Source: Gyrodactylus bullatarudis (lineage: Eukaryota > Platyhelminthes > Monogenea > Gyrodactylidea > Gyrodactylidae). Taken from it: a stretch of DNA of 64,000 nucleotides. Positions 12,842 to 25,167 of the stretch are shown piece after piece. Positions within the stretch are counted from its first letter, which is position 1, and every line of letters starts with the position of its first letter. A program made the position numbers and the translations under genes. The stretch covers positions 276,169-340,168 of the forward strand of contig SSNU01000247.1 of the NCBI GenBank assembly GCA_012064415.1, given 5' to 3'. The notes under the pieces were generated by a model, which had not been told where the DNA came from, made no database searches, and saw nothing but the letters and a program-made list of their open reading frames with translations.

Positions 12842-12981
12842 TAATCTTAAGCGTATTCGTATAAAATTTCTCATGAAATATGAGTTAAAATCTAATTCAT
12901 AATACAATAAATGTTGAGCACAAGAATAAGTAACAAACAATTATGTACATTGTCCTTAAAAAGGTCTTCATTCTATGAAGT

Positions 12982-15900
12982 TTATACATTAGCCAAATTC
13001 TTGAATTGACCATCAATTTCAGGTAGGTCTCGTTTTATCTGGTGTCCTGACCCTGTCTGTCCATTGAATAGGGATTGTTGTTGGTGTAAGTTGGAAGGAT
13101 GATTATGGGAAATAAAACTGTTGGGTGAAAGACCGGTCACATTATGCTGTTGTTGACTGAAATTCATTTGCATAGTATTTTGAATGTTATCATTTCTCAG
13201 GCATAAACATTCCCGCCATGATCTAATCGTTTTACTTGACCATATCCAAAAACTTGAAGTGACACCGATCATTAGGGACATGAAATATTTTAGCATGAAA
13301 ACAGAATACCTCTTGGACATGTTGTCGGCCTGGTGTTGGTTGGAAACGGTATTCTCACAGGCACAGTTGTACTCAGTGTACCATGATTCTCGATAAGTGA
13401 AGTCGTAAATATTACAACCGACAATGACAGCTGAGGGTATTGTATAGAGAAGGCCGAAGATGCCAATTTTAACCATGAGTTTTTCAATTTTTTCCGACTT
13501 GAAAAATATCGAGTGAGGATTAAGCTTAATAGCAGATCGTATTCTGATAAGGGCCATGAATCCGCCAATGAGGAAAACAGTCCCGATACTGAGATAAATG
13601 ATCAAAGGTAGGATAACAAAGTATTTTTGATATTCCAAATTAACCGTTCCAGTATAGCAAAGGCCTCCTATGGGATCTCCTTCGACACCGGACATTGTAA
13701 GTACCAATAAGCTTTGGATGCTGGGAAAGAACCAAGCAACGAAATGATAAGTCTGAGAGTACTTTGCAATCGCTTCACAGCTCCATTTTAGGCCGGAGGC
13801 AAGGAACCAGGTGAAAGTGAGTATAACCCACCAGGCACAACCTGCCATTCCGAAAAGATAGGTAAGTAGGAAGACAACTGAACATTGAGTTGAGCCGACC
13901 ATACGCATGACCAGGCGTTCCTCACTATCACAAGCGACAGCCTTGTGACCCATTGTAATCCGTATAATGTAACCGATGGAGACCATTAGATAACAGGCGG
14001 CCAGGAAAACAATCGGTCTCTGGGGATATTCAAATCGTTTTGTATTAACAAAGAAAGTAATCAATGTTATAAATGTAGATACGGCACAGAGGATAGACCA
14101 AAATGCCATCCACAAGGTGACAAATGTTCGTTCAGGGTCCGACGGAAACAAGGGTGAAATACAGGCTGGTTGACAACCTTCGACATTCCCAGTGATGACT
14201 GAGTTAAAAGGATTTGTTGTGTCCATTATAAAGGGTTGTCTGCAAGAACATTCACAGGTCTGGGCAGGAACTATGGCTGTCTCATCAGGTTCCCCTGGTC
14301 GTTCAGAAATTGGGACACATTGGTCCTAAGGAAAAATAATTAGAAATACTTGAATAGTAACAGAAAAGTAGTATAAAAACACTTACATTTTCTGGGAATT
14401 TGGAACACTCCAATATTTCCGGCCATCTTTGGTTATAGGATTGGAGGAGTTCAATGCAGTCGTTCTTGACTGATTCGCACATTGACCTACAGGGGGGTAC
14501 TTTCTTTGACCAATTCTCCACACAAACTGGAAAGTAGACCAGGCATAGAAACCAGTCCAGGTACTTTGAGCACTTGACATTAATGAGAAGGCTATAGTTG
14601 ATCTCCATCTGTGAAATGAGTAAGTTATTAAAAAAACCAAGGTTTCAAGTGTATTGTATAACGAGTATACCATAAGTACTTAACTCCCCACTAGGCACCC
14701 CAGGTAGCCAGCCAATAGGAGACCAACACACATATAGGAAACAATTCATTCAAAATACCCACACACAGCGGGGTGTCCTAGGTATATCTTCATTTACTTA
14801 AAAACATTTTACTGGTAGAAAGTAAAAATAAACAAAAACATGGACTGGTCTCAAGATCAATCAAGGAGAGAAACGTGTAGCAGCATATTTCTATTACTTT
14901 CTCTGTTGGCAGATTTTATTAATTTACATTCCTACTTTTATCTTACGGCATATCTGTAGTTAGTAAATCCTTTTATACCTGGGGGCTATATTTTTCTATA
15001 GTTGAATGCATCAAGGCTTAGTCATACTCAAAGAGATTTTATTCATCAGGAAAAAGGGGAAAATGTGCTTTGATCTTCTACTGTTTGAAGTTATATGCTC
15101 AGGGACGTACATCTGGACTGATCTAAGGAATATAATTTATGAAATCTCACCAACTAGCAGGATGACTCTCTTATGGAATTGAAACTTGCTTATTACGCGA
15201 ATTCTAACATCCAGGCGTGAGAGGGAACAATCTCCATCAAGTTAGAGTAGCTAGTAAGATAACCTCTAATTCCAAGCCTCTTGCTCATCCGAATTTCTAA
15301 CATCTAGGTGTGAGAAGACAATCTCCATCAAGTTAGAGTTCATATGGATATAGTAATTACCAGTGACCACACTTTGCTAGTAGGTCAATATTTCAAGAGT
15401 TGTTCATATTTTATTTTTTCTACTTTTACGTAATCTTTAAAAAAGTCTTTAACAAACAAGACAGTGTGAATCCCTTCTCTGATTTCATCTTATTTTCTTT
15501 CTACAAATGAACCAAAAAACTCGTTAAACCCTTCCGTTATCAAGAAAGGCTGATTGAATATTTAATATAAGAACTTGACTGGATGTGCTATGTAGAGTTA
15601 GTCAAAAGGAAAAGAGACCAGATTTCTCCAAAAAAAAACAAATGTTGATGAATCCTAATGGAAGGGAAAAAAGTTACATCATCAACAAGAATAAGAGAGA
15701 TGGAACAATTTATTTTTTTAATTCCAACAGTGAATGGAGGATTTGTCATCTGTTCTTCGTTTATCTTGGGTACAGTAATGTTTTTTCTGGTGTTGGACAA
15801 ACTTTACTACGAGGAGAAGGAAATGATGACGGTGCTAACAAAAGGAAAAATATGTGTGTGTGGAAATTTGAAACATTCAACAGATTAGAGAGGAAATAAC

Positions 15901-17646
15901 AGAGAATGGAACAGATTTCTCGTGAGATTTGGACAACTCTTTCTAGTCCTGAAGGCATGCTTTTTTAAAATCTGCCAGGAAGAGACGATTGGGTTACATT
16001 GGAGTATTTTTAAATCAGTGAATATCCCAAGAGAGAGAGACCAAGAGAGAGTCCGACAAAGGCTAATGAACTCATATTCACATCTACATCTGGGAGCATC
16101 TTTACGTTAAGAGATGATTTAAAAATTCATGTGTAGCGAAGAGAAGAGAACCGAAAATTTGTATCGGAATCAATAACTGTATATGGTGATGTTACCGTCA
16201 ATAAGTTTATCTGAAATTCAGTTGAACTTGCTACTCAGTTTACAAAAATCTCGGAAATCTTATCACTCGTAAACTAAAAATAATTGAGCTTAGTTGTGCC
16301 TGAATTATCATTTAATTCCTCCTGAATATAACTCAAAAAGTCAAATTAGACTCAAATACAAATATAAATGTATGGCATAGATTGTATGTTGTTGTTTGGA
16401 AAAAGTTTCAAGATTCAATCGAATGTTTAACTGAATTCCCAATGAATCTTGAGACTTTTATCAAGAGTAACAAAATTTACATGTAAAAAACTATGAAAGT
16501 TTTTGATCATGAATTCGAGAATGAGGAATTATTTGGAGGTAAATGGCGACTTCCTTGTCTAGTTCTAACCCAGAAACACTCGATTATTTTCAAGTCAAAA
16601 AATTATCAACTCAATGATCGATGTGTGACTCAAAATTCAGAGTTTTCTTTTCAAGAACGGTTGATCGTATTAAAAGATGTGATCTCAAATCAATTTTATT
16701 AAGTAAAAATACTTGTAAATAAGTTGATTATTCTTTTCTTCAGAAAAACCATATGATAATCAATTTAAGTGACAAGTAATCTACCGAAAAGAGGTTAAAA
16801 ATGTCACCTTAGCCCAGTGTACAACGCAAATTATAAAATACTTGATACACTCAGAATAGAAAACAGAGTTGGAATATTCATGATAGAACATTCTAGACAG
16901 CTGTTATTTTTCAATTAACACCTTACACAAGCTTAAAAGGGGTATTAATAAGGAATATATTCAGTATCTCTTTAGTCTATGTAAAACTAATTTTGAGAGA
17001 ATTTTATATCTCAAGTGAAAGAGGTATAAAGAGTAAAAAGGATTCCTAATACTCTTTCACCTCCATTATTTTTTTAAAACAGAAGAAGAAGAAGAAAAAA
17101 CAATCAAGAACAAAAGAGACTCAAGTTTCTTTTTATTCATCATTGTCGAGTAGGGAGTACTCAACTTTTTACTCTATTGTCTTTCGTATTGAGTCATTCA
17201 GATAGATTTCCTGAGTACTTGAGAATCTTTCAAATATACATTATATTTATTATTGAGTAGTATTTATTTATGTATACTCTTTATCTTTACTCTTTTTCGT
17301 GTGTCTAGATAATCTTTAGAGAAATGTAGCCATTCACAGTGTATTCGTGAATTCTTATTTATTTATTTAGTTTTTTGAGAGAGTTTTAAATTTTTCAACA
17401 AACGCAAAGAAGAGTACTCACATGTCTAAGTGCTTCTGGTATGGTTTCATGATGGAATATATTCGGCATATAGGTGAGGTTGTAGCCATTTATTTTGCAT
17501 CGATGAACGTCAAGGTTGATGCATCGATTCGTCCTATGATCTGATGTTGAGGATATGGAGGCCAATTCGGTTAGTCCCCCATTAGCGTAGACAATGGCGA
17601 TTTGGCATAGTTGAAGGGTGGTGGTGCCAAGGAGGGAAAATTTCAT
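12982..17646 (-). CDS. Frizzled receptor, Fz5/8-like
   Basis: Three exons, all joining in phase 0: 17422-17646 (75 codons), 14387-14608 (74) and 12982-14325 (447 plus stop), giving 596 residues. Exon 1 encodes a signal peptide and the start of the cysteine-rich Wnt-binding domain (GYNLTYMPNIFHHET). Exon 2 continues it (FFPVCV-like segment, PPCRSMCE). Exon 3 finishes the linker and holds all seven membrane segments, from about residue 205 to 510, then the KTIRSW motif that contacts Dishevelled. The tail is about 77 residues, rich in Gln, Asn and His, without an obvious PDZ ligand. IRIRSAIK, YRESW and CAC in the sixth/seventh helix region favour the Fz5/8 group. Intron 1 is 2,813 nt, intron 2 only 61 nt. 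The protein acts at the plasma membrane as a Wnt receptor. Confidence 0.96.
15200..15340. repeat. Imperfect direct repeat inside frizzled intron 1
   Basis: A segment of about 48 bp at 15200-15247 recurs at about 15292-15340 with a few changes; both copies contain CAATCTCCATCAAGTTAGAG. The offset is about 92 bp. I see no protein or RNA structure linked with it. Confidence 0.7.
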
Positions 17647-17649
17647 TGT

Positions 17650-20600
17650 TATCTTTCTCGCTTTGGTTCTCTAAAAGGGCAAGAAAATGGACTGTGTTAG
17701 ATTGCCAGCATATTTACAGAGATAACCAAAAAAAGATGTACAAGAGAGAGAATAAACAAATCTGCTTGTTTGTAGGCAACAGATGGTTCTTCCTTGTCCC
17801 CAAAAAAAAGAAAGAATTTGCAATATGAGTATGACTTTGGTTACTTACAATATGCTGAGAGTATGTTGGTTAGTTTCCCTCATGTTGTATGTACTTGTTA
17901 TTTTATTAGAACAGAAAACAAAGATTGCATGCATCGGAATCAGAATTATCATCAGTGTGTTTGGCCTTTAAGTCTATATCTCTATCCTTACTTTTATTAA
18001 TGAATTAAAAAAGCTAAACTTTTAACAATGCGTGATGAGGGGATGAGAAAAAAGAGAGACAAAATCGTTATCTAGGGAAAGGGAAGAGAATATGTCTGTT
18101 GCTGATACATAAAAGATACTAAAGTAGTAAAAAAAGAAGCTTAAAAATAACTGCAGCATTGTCCATCTCTGGATGGGGAAGAGATTTATTCTCTAATTCT
18201 GTAATAGTATTTTATCAATCAGATGGACACGTAGAAGAGGTGCTTTTTTTTATTTATCTACTAATATGTATGTCCACATGTAAATCGTATTTTTATGGAG
18301 TTATTTTGGAAAAAGTAGCTCTCTTTCTATATATATAGATTGAACAGTAGAGTTTTAACCCCCAACACTTCCTTCCATCATATTTCCCTTCAACAGTAAG
18401 TAAATGGACAATAAATATACTGTCAATATTCACTGAATGCAAGAAGGGAATTAATATTTCGTCATAATACATTACAGAGAGAGAAAATTTTTTTTCAACA
18501 TTCGGATGTACAAAGCTCATTTTAAAGAGAATTTTTCAAGTTCCTTTTATGTACCATGTATTTTAAGTTTTGTTTAGATACCGCAAATGCCAATTTTTGA
18601 ATTAGCGTCAAATATTTTTTTCTACTACAATCGATTAAAATCTAAATTTTGAGCCCTTTAGAAGCAATTTTAAATAGAAATAGGTTCGTAAGGTATTTTT
18701 TATTAAAATTCCGATTAATTTGGAATATGTTCAAGTTGTTTGGGAAAATTTAATTTCGAATTTAAATTTCATAAATGGCATTTTATCCAAGTTTGATCTA
18801 ACAGATTCGCATAGAAGCCGAAACATTGTTTGGAAAAAAATATGAATAGAATTTCAATACGAATTAGTCGGTATCATCCTTACTTCATCTCTGACGTATC
18901 TGGTAACCGAGAAAATGATGCTATTTTTCGCCAACACATTCCCAAATACATATTATCTCAGATAAAATTCTCAACTCTTATTAGTAGATATATCTATGCT
19001 ATTTTTCAACAAATATGCCCCCTCCCCTGAGTTTCTGACCTGATGATTGCTGGCTGATAGAGCTAATTTTTTTCATTTTAATTGTGGTTGGACTATTGTA
19101 ATTTGAACAGACCAAGGATAGAAAGATGAGTCTTTTTATGAGAAAATAATCAAGAAGGAACTATAATTTAACTACTGATGGCACAAAACTTTATTCTTTA
19201 AAAACAAAAAAGTTTACTTTTAGACCTCTCTTAACTAGGGACTTTTTCTGGTCGTATAATATATACTAACTACTAATTAGTAGCACCAGATGGGTTTAAT
19301 GGAAAACTTGAGTCAATCAGCTACAGTTGACATCAGAAACGAGTGAGCCAATGAATAATGAATGAATTGAATTTATTAGTATATAATATTACAGGTCGAA
19401 GAAGCCCTATAGGAAGAGAATGTATAATGAGGGTAGAATATTTTGCCTACCTTGGAATACAATTTGCAACACAGGGGACAGAGAGTGAGTGAGTGAGATG
19501 GGGAGAAATAGAGTGAATGAATTAATTCTCAAACACACTCCCTTTTAGGAAAGAGTAAGAGGAGGGGATGGATTAGGAAAGAATAATAATACCTTAATTT
19601 GTCTACAAAAATCCACCCATATGAATTCATGAGGAATAATAATAATAATAATGAGGGGCATACCAAGATAAACACACCATGGAGAATATGGTTTTATTGA
19701 GAGGGAGAAGAAGTAGAGGAAGAAGAAGGGGCCTCTCAAAATGAAGAAGGAACACAGGAGTAATGTGTGTGTAATAAGCAAGAAATACGAATGACTATGT
19801 GTACTCGTTAGTAGGGAAATTAGGAGGAGAGTAATTGTAACAATTGTATTAATGTATATTATTATTACCCATGCTAAAATCATTTTATCAATAAATGATG
19901 AAGCAATAGAATTGACTAAATTAAAGAAAGAATTAAACTATTCCCACCCATCAGTACACAAACACATTCGGAGTAAACGTATTGAGTATGATAGTAAATT
20001 TTCTTTGAATATTTTAATAATATGGTGGGAATTTTAACTGATTTAACTAGGTTTGAAAGAAACAATGGCCTAATACTTGTCTAAAGATAAAAATGAGCTA
20101 AACGAATAACTTCCACAAGCACAAAAACCTTAACGCGAGAAAGTGGTTAGAGTAAAACAGTGTTTTCCCGTGGTTCACAATATAGGAAAATAGAAATATT
20201 TCAGACTACGATGTAGTAGAGAGAGAGAGAGAGTGATAATGAACATGATGTCAAGTGGAAATTTGTTTATTGTTACTTGCTACAGTGCTACCGATAAGTG
20301 TTATAATAATTATTATAATAAGAAGAACAACAAGAACCAGATTTCAGATCAATCATAATTAGAAATACAGAGAAAAATACCAGCAAAAAATGACAGTTTG
20401 AGCATACGAGAGTGGTGGAGAAAAAAGATGAATGTACTCATATCATATACATAGAGATTGTGTGTATGTATGGGAAATGTGTTGAATTAGTCTTTTTTCT
20501 CTCTCTATTTATGACAAGAACAAAGTTTTCATTTCTATTATTGATCTGACAAATAATAAGAATAATAGAAATGGATTTATTATAGAAAACTCAAATTAAA

Positions 20601-22460
20601 AATACAGAGAAGAAGAAGAAGTGGGGGTGGGCTGATTATGATGAAGAGTTAGAGGGGTAGGCTTCTGTATTGGGAGAAACACTTTGAGGTCACGTGTCGT
20701 GCCTACGTAAAATGTAAATAAAAGGGAAGAGAGGGGAGTAGTGAGCAGTTCTCACGAGTTATTATTGTTTATTTTTTGCTTGTTTATCTTTTTATAGAAA
20801 TGAAAAGTTGTTTTACGGAGTCGGTTAGATGGATTATGGATTCAGAGATCATGTAGGTGATCATTTGATAGAGAATAAGAGAAAAAGCATAATTTCAATA
20901 GAAGATGTCAAATTTTGCATATTAAATTTTCAATAGCATAAAACCTGTTGAAGTGGCCAACCAAGTGAAAATGAATAATGTGAGCTTAGTTAATTCTAAA
21001 TTTCTAGTTCCTAGAATCATATATAGGTTAAGAAAGAGGAGGTATTAACGAAGCAGAGACAGCTCACTAAAATTAAAGTCCAGTTGATAATAAGCCAAGG
21101 AAATAAGTCTGATTAATCACCTTCACCTTCAGAGAGGGAGGGGGGTGTTATGGCAGAACGAAGGGATGAATCAATAGCCAATAAAAGGAACACGTCCTTT
21201 TATACAACCATCTCTTTGAAGATTTCCATCCTGTTCTACTAGGTATAGATCTCTTTATTCTATATTATTGCCTGGTTGGCGATGAAAAAATAAACAGAGT
21301 TTTTTATTGCAATACATAAGGGGAAAACCCCTAAAGGCAAACGAGGAGTAGTTTGCTGATAAATAGAAAAGTTTATGAAAAGAATGTAATACGGATTTCT
21401 TTTTATCGATCCCCTCTGCTTTCAGGGTATAAAATCACTTTCTTTCTCTCTCTCTTTGAAATATTTATATGGGGTTAAGACAGTTCTGAGATGCGATCAG
21501 AAATCTCTAGTAAGATCAAAAATGGGTATGGTGGGATAGCAGTATAGTATTAAATGTATGATGATTGTGAAATCTATTCTTATTTGTTTTGATTTATTGA
21601 TAAAATTCACCAAAATATGAAAATTCAATTTAGTCATGAGTACTACACACTGTACGGTTGTGGTTGAAAAAGATTTTTTTTCAAAATTATTACATACTAA
21701 TAAAAAATCAATGTTTAGAGTATTGAATATATTGTGTATATGGAAGGTAAACTTGTCTAATCTTTTGGTCCTGGATTTGGAGATTCAACTTTCAAGGAAT
21801 AAAATAACAGAAATTAACACTTATTTCGATAGACTTCATTTTTGATTCCTGTTTCATGATCTAATTTTCAAGGGTGGAGTTCCATACTGAATTCTCTGGG
21901 AATAAAAGCTTACGATATTACTACTACCTGTAAAGAAGGCTTCTTCATGAAATGGACTGAGTAGATTTTATCTCGATTTTTAGTCTTCTCTCAAGTTTAT
22001 GAAATAGGCCAGCTCATTTCAACACAAGAAGATGGTATATTTCTCAGCAGAAACATTCCCAACTTGACAACAAGGAGAGAAAGTAAGAGTTTGATGAAAC
22101 AATTCCCCTTGGCATGGTAGCAGGACTGCATTAAGGAAGAAATTCTTTTCCAAATTAAAGTGTAATTCAATATAGTATACGCTAACTCGAATACATATGG
22201 AATAGGGTAGAGTACTCAGTACCTCACACTCACCACACATGGTCCAGTGGAGCTAATCCCCTTTTTCATGAGTGTGACAATGGAAGGAGAAGAGATTGCC
22301 TCGAGGAATAACATTAGAGTTATTTAATCTCTCAACATGATATATTTGAAGGGACGTTTAGTCGATCAAGTTAATTTGTTTCGAGTTTTTCTATTTTATA
22401 CAAAAATCCAGGTGATGGCAGCATAGATGTATAGGTTAAAGAGAGATTCTTTATTAATCT
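17650..22460. other. Gene-poor stretch upstream of frizzled
   Basis: No supported gene. It contains one copy of a dispersed repeat (about 18495-18780), a GA microsatellite near 20218-20234 and much AT-rich sequence. The 5' regulatory region of frizzled must lie at its left edge, but I recognise no defined motif. Short frames here (for example 19545-19883 on the minus strand) are low-complexity. Confidence 0.6.
18495..18780 (+). repeat. Dispersed repeat, family C, copy 1
   Basis: This segment recurs in inverted orientation at about 42985-43306, inside a USP9X intron. Shared blocks include TAAAATCTAAATTTTGAGCC, TTTAAATAGAAATAGGTTC and CATTTTAAAGAGAATTTTTC. No terminal inverted repeats or coding capacity are evident. 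Confidence 0.8.
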
Positions 22461-22910
22461 ACTAGGTTGTGCGATAAGTAATGGGACTGATTACAAAAAC
22501 TGATTTTATTGAAAGAAAACTTGAGAAAGATCAATTGGATATCAGTGAAAATAGGTTTCTGATTAATAAAGACATGTCTCCTAGAATTTGTAGTTTTCTA
22601 ATCCCATATTCAAAGAATTCATCAAATTTAGAGTTGAGAAAGGGGATTTAATCCATTTTCTATCATATCTTTTGATTTGGAAATTTTGACCTTGAGAAAA
22701 GGTTCTAGAGATTTGAATTGGGGATCAGACGGCGCAAGATGAAGACTATTAGGTAAATGACCTATGAAATCAAAGTGCTCCTCCTGAAAAAAAGTTTTAA
22801 TCTCTTTTCCGAAATGGGGTTTTGTGTTGTCCTGAAGAGAAATGAGTCTTCAGAATTTCGGATATTTTTATCCAAGACAAAATAAAACCTGAATGCTCTA
22901 GAATCTTTAA

Positions 22911-24440
22911 CCCTTTCGGTGCCGATGGAAATATATGTCCATCTATTTTAAACCTACATAATTTCGTTATTTTTCAATTTTTTACAAAGATTTTTTTTTT
23001 CACTTAATCATGAGCTTTTAAACATTCTAATGATGTGTTTTTTAAACTATGTTCCATTTTTTTCTATTTCAAAATTGAAGATTTATTTAGAGAATTTTTT
23101 TTGATTTATTGAAAATTTTTATAATTTAGGTGACCAATAGAATTCAACCTTGACTTTATGATGAAGCTTTATTGGATTACGTAACTCGATGGTAGAAAGA
23201 GTTATTAACCTTCAAACTACAGGACATATATGTCCAAACGGCACTTAAAGGTATGGATAGTGAAGCAACATATAAAGAAAAACTCTGAAAACTCTGATGA
23301 AGAATTAGAAGAGACTGAAGACCAAATTGATTATTTATGCTCGGCTCTTCCCTTATTCAATGAAACTCCTCTACAGGAAACGGTCCAAACTGTACCGATT
23401 ATCCAAAACATGAGAGATACAAGATTACATCCAAAAGTCAACATTACTTTCTCCCCAGATTAGATCAAACCGTTTGGGTCTTACTGGAAAATCTTTATTA
23501 CAAGATAAAGATCTCAAGAAAAAAGGCAGAGGCAGCTACGATTTACTCTATTCGGAGTCTGAAAAACTTTACTTTCACTTCAACTTTTGCTGGTGCTGAG
23601 CCCATTTCAAATATTAAACGCTGGTCCTCCAAAAGCAGTAAAAGAATAGATGTACCCTATCCCGAAATCGTATCAGTTTATAAAAAGTCAATGGGTGGTG
23701 TTGATCTATTCGATTCTTTCATGTCTAGATACCAGCCAAACCACAGAGCAAAAAATTGGTAAGACTTTTTTTATTAACAATTATTATTTTAGGTACTTTG
23801 CTATATTCCAATGGGTTCTATTTGCATCAATCGTTAACTCTTGGCTGCTTTACAAAAGAAATAATGACAAGGAAGACTGTCTTGATTTACTGAACTTCCA
23901 ACTAAATTTATCAGATGATTTAATCAAACAAGGCTTCGCAGAAATGAAGAAGTTTAAAATTCCCGTATCTGAAGAAGAAGGATGTACCACTCGCTCAAGA
24001 AAAAGTCTTAGGAAAAGTAATGAATCAATGCTTCAATTGTCCTGTGAGTCAGTTGCTTCTATGAAACATCTCCCAGCCAGAGTTGAGAATCCCAATTCAC
24101 GCAAAGGCTGTTCAATCTGCAAAAGAAAGATATCTACCTATTGTATAACTTGTAACATGTTTTATTGTATTTCAAATGAAGAAAGCTGCTTTGTAATAGC
24201 TCACTCTTGAAAAAATGCTGTTTATTCTGTATATTTTTGTTGATTTCATATAAAAATTAAACAGTTGAAAATTGTTACCCTTAAGGGCCGTTTGGACATA
24301 TATGTCCATTAAAATATCTAGTGGAAGAAGTTGGAATTCAAAAATTTCGTTTTTCTAAATTTTATCAAAAAAAATTCTAAGAAACATGCAAAAAGAATTA
24401 GAAAGCTATCTTTATTGGTTTTCAAACGGCATCGAAAGGG
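22911..24440 (+). mobile_element. piggyBac-family transposon, internally deleted
   Basis: The element is 1,530 bp. It begins CCCTTTCGGTGCCG and ends CGGCATCGAAAGGG (13 of 14 positions inverted-repeat), and lies between TTAA copies at 22907-22910 and 24441-24444. Sub-terminal copies of GGACATATATGTCC occur at about 23222 and 24294 in inverted arrangement. It sits inside a mariner remnant, so it is the younger insertion. Confidence 0.93.
23490..24210 (+). pseudogene. piggyBac transposase, C-terminal part with a 34-nt intron
   Basis: From about 23490 the frame reads a typical piggyBac segment (KKKGRGSYD, then TFAGAEPISNIKRWS after a break, VPYPEIVSVYKKSMGGVDLFD with the third catalytic Asp, NHRAKNW). 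A 34-nt GT-AG intron at 23759-23792 restores the frame into YFAIFQWVLFASIVNSWLLY, and the frame then runs to a TGA at 24208-24210. The last third holds a cysteine-rich finger (CSIC, CITC and further Cys), as in many piggyBac proteins. The upstream frame at 23230-23463 may be the acidic N-terminus, but the region with the first two catalytic acids is missing and the frame breaks near 23460 and again around 23585-23590. The protein is therefore unlikely to be active. Confidence 0.85.
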
Positions 24441-25137
24441 TTAAAATAGGATTTATGCATTTGTAAGTTCTCTGATGACCCAGTTCCCAAGTAATACGCC
24501 CATCTGGCAATCTGCCGAAAACCTTTCTAATCAAAATACTCAAAAATATTGATGCTTTTCAATTCTAGAAATATCTATTAAGTTCAAAAAAATAGAGTGA
24601 TTGATTATCTTTCTAATGGTACCAAATTTTTTCGAATTGATATTAGTTTTGAAGGATAAAATTTTTGTTCAAGTTGGAGTCCCATTACTTATCGCACAAC
24701 CTAATATACAAACCCAATCTATGTGTTCAAAAAAACTATTCGTATAACCTTCAACTAGCCTGGCCTATGGGAGGTTTTTCACTGTTGCAATTTATTGGAG
24801 AGTTTTGGTTTTTTTCAGCTTACATATCATTCTAATTTTATTCATCTTGACATTTCATTGTGGATAAAAGTATCCGAGATTCTGAAGAGTCAAATCTCTC
24901 AAGGAAAACGTGAGAGTTTAGACTTTAGAAAAAAAGAGGTCTAAAGTTTATTTCAGGAGGATAACTTTAATGTCTCAGGTCATCTCCCATATTGTCCTCC
25001 GACTGGTAATCATTTCGAATCTCGAGAACTTTCTAAATCAGAAGAATTATTTTGCTGGTGAGATTAAAAGACTAAAAATTCATCGGGAAGCTGATTTCCA
25101 ATTCAACTCGATATATGGTAATCAATCTTTGTATATT

Positions 25138-25167
25138 CAGTCCCATTAGAAAATCGCACAACCTAAC
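25138..25167. repeat. Stray mariner terminal repeat
   Basis: CAGTCCCATTA, then GAAAATCGCACAACCTAA, closely matches the right end of the mariner remnant at 24678-24704. No matching left end lies between the two, so it is a leftover of a second copy or of a rearranged larger element. Confidence 0.65.

Larger units (their letters stand above)
22462..24704 (-). mobile_element. Mariner-type remnant carrying a nested piggyBac
   Basis: The ends are inverted repeats of 27 bp differing at one position (TAGGTTGTGCGATAAGTAAT outward from each side), with TA next to both ends. Reading the minus strand near 22735-22790 gives a decayed mariner transposase segment (LAPSD followed by FKSLE). Subtracting the inserted piggyBac and one TTAA leaves only about 709 bp, against about 1.3 kb for an intact mariner, so the element is internally deleted. 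Confidence 0.85.

Noticed and set aside
15585..15958. Overlapping open frames on both strands inside frizzled intron 1
   Set aside because: Low-complexity Lys/Asn-rich translations without homology or splice signals; expected by chance in AT-rich DNA.
19545..19883. 112-codon minus-strand frame
   Set aside because: Repetitive Ile/Leu/Phe/Ser composition arising from AT- and GA-rich microsatellite-like sequence; no start or splice context.
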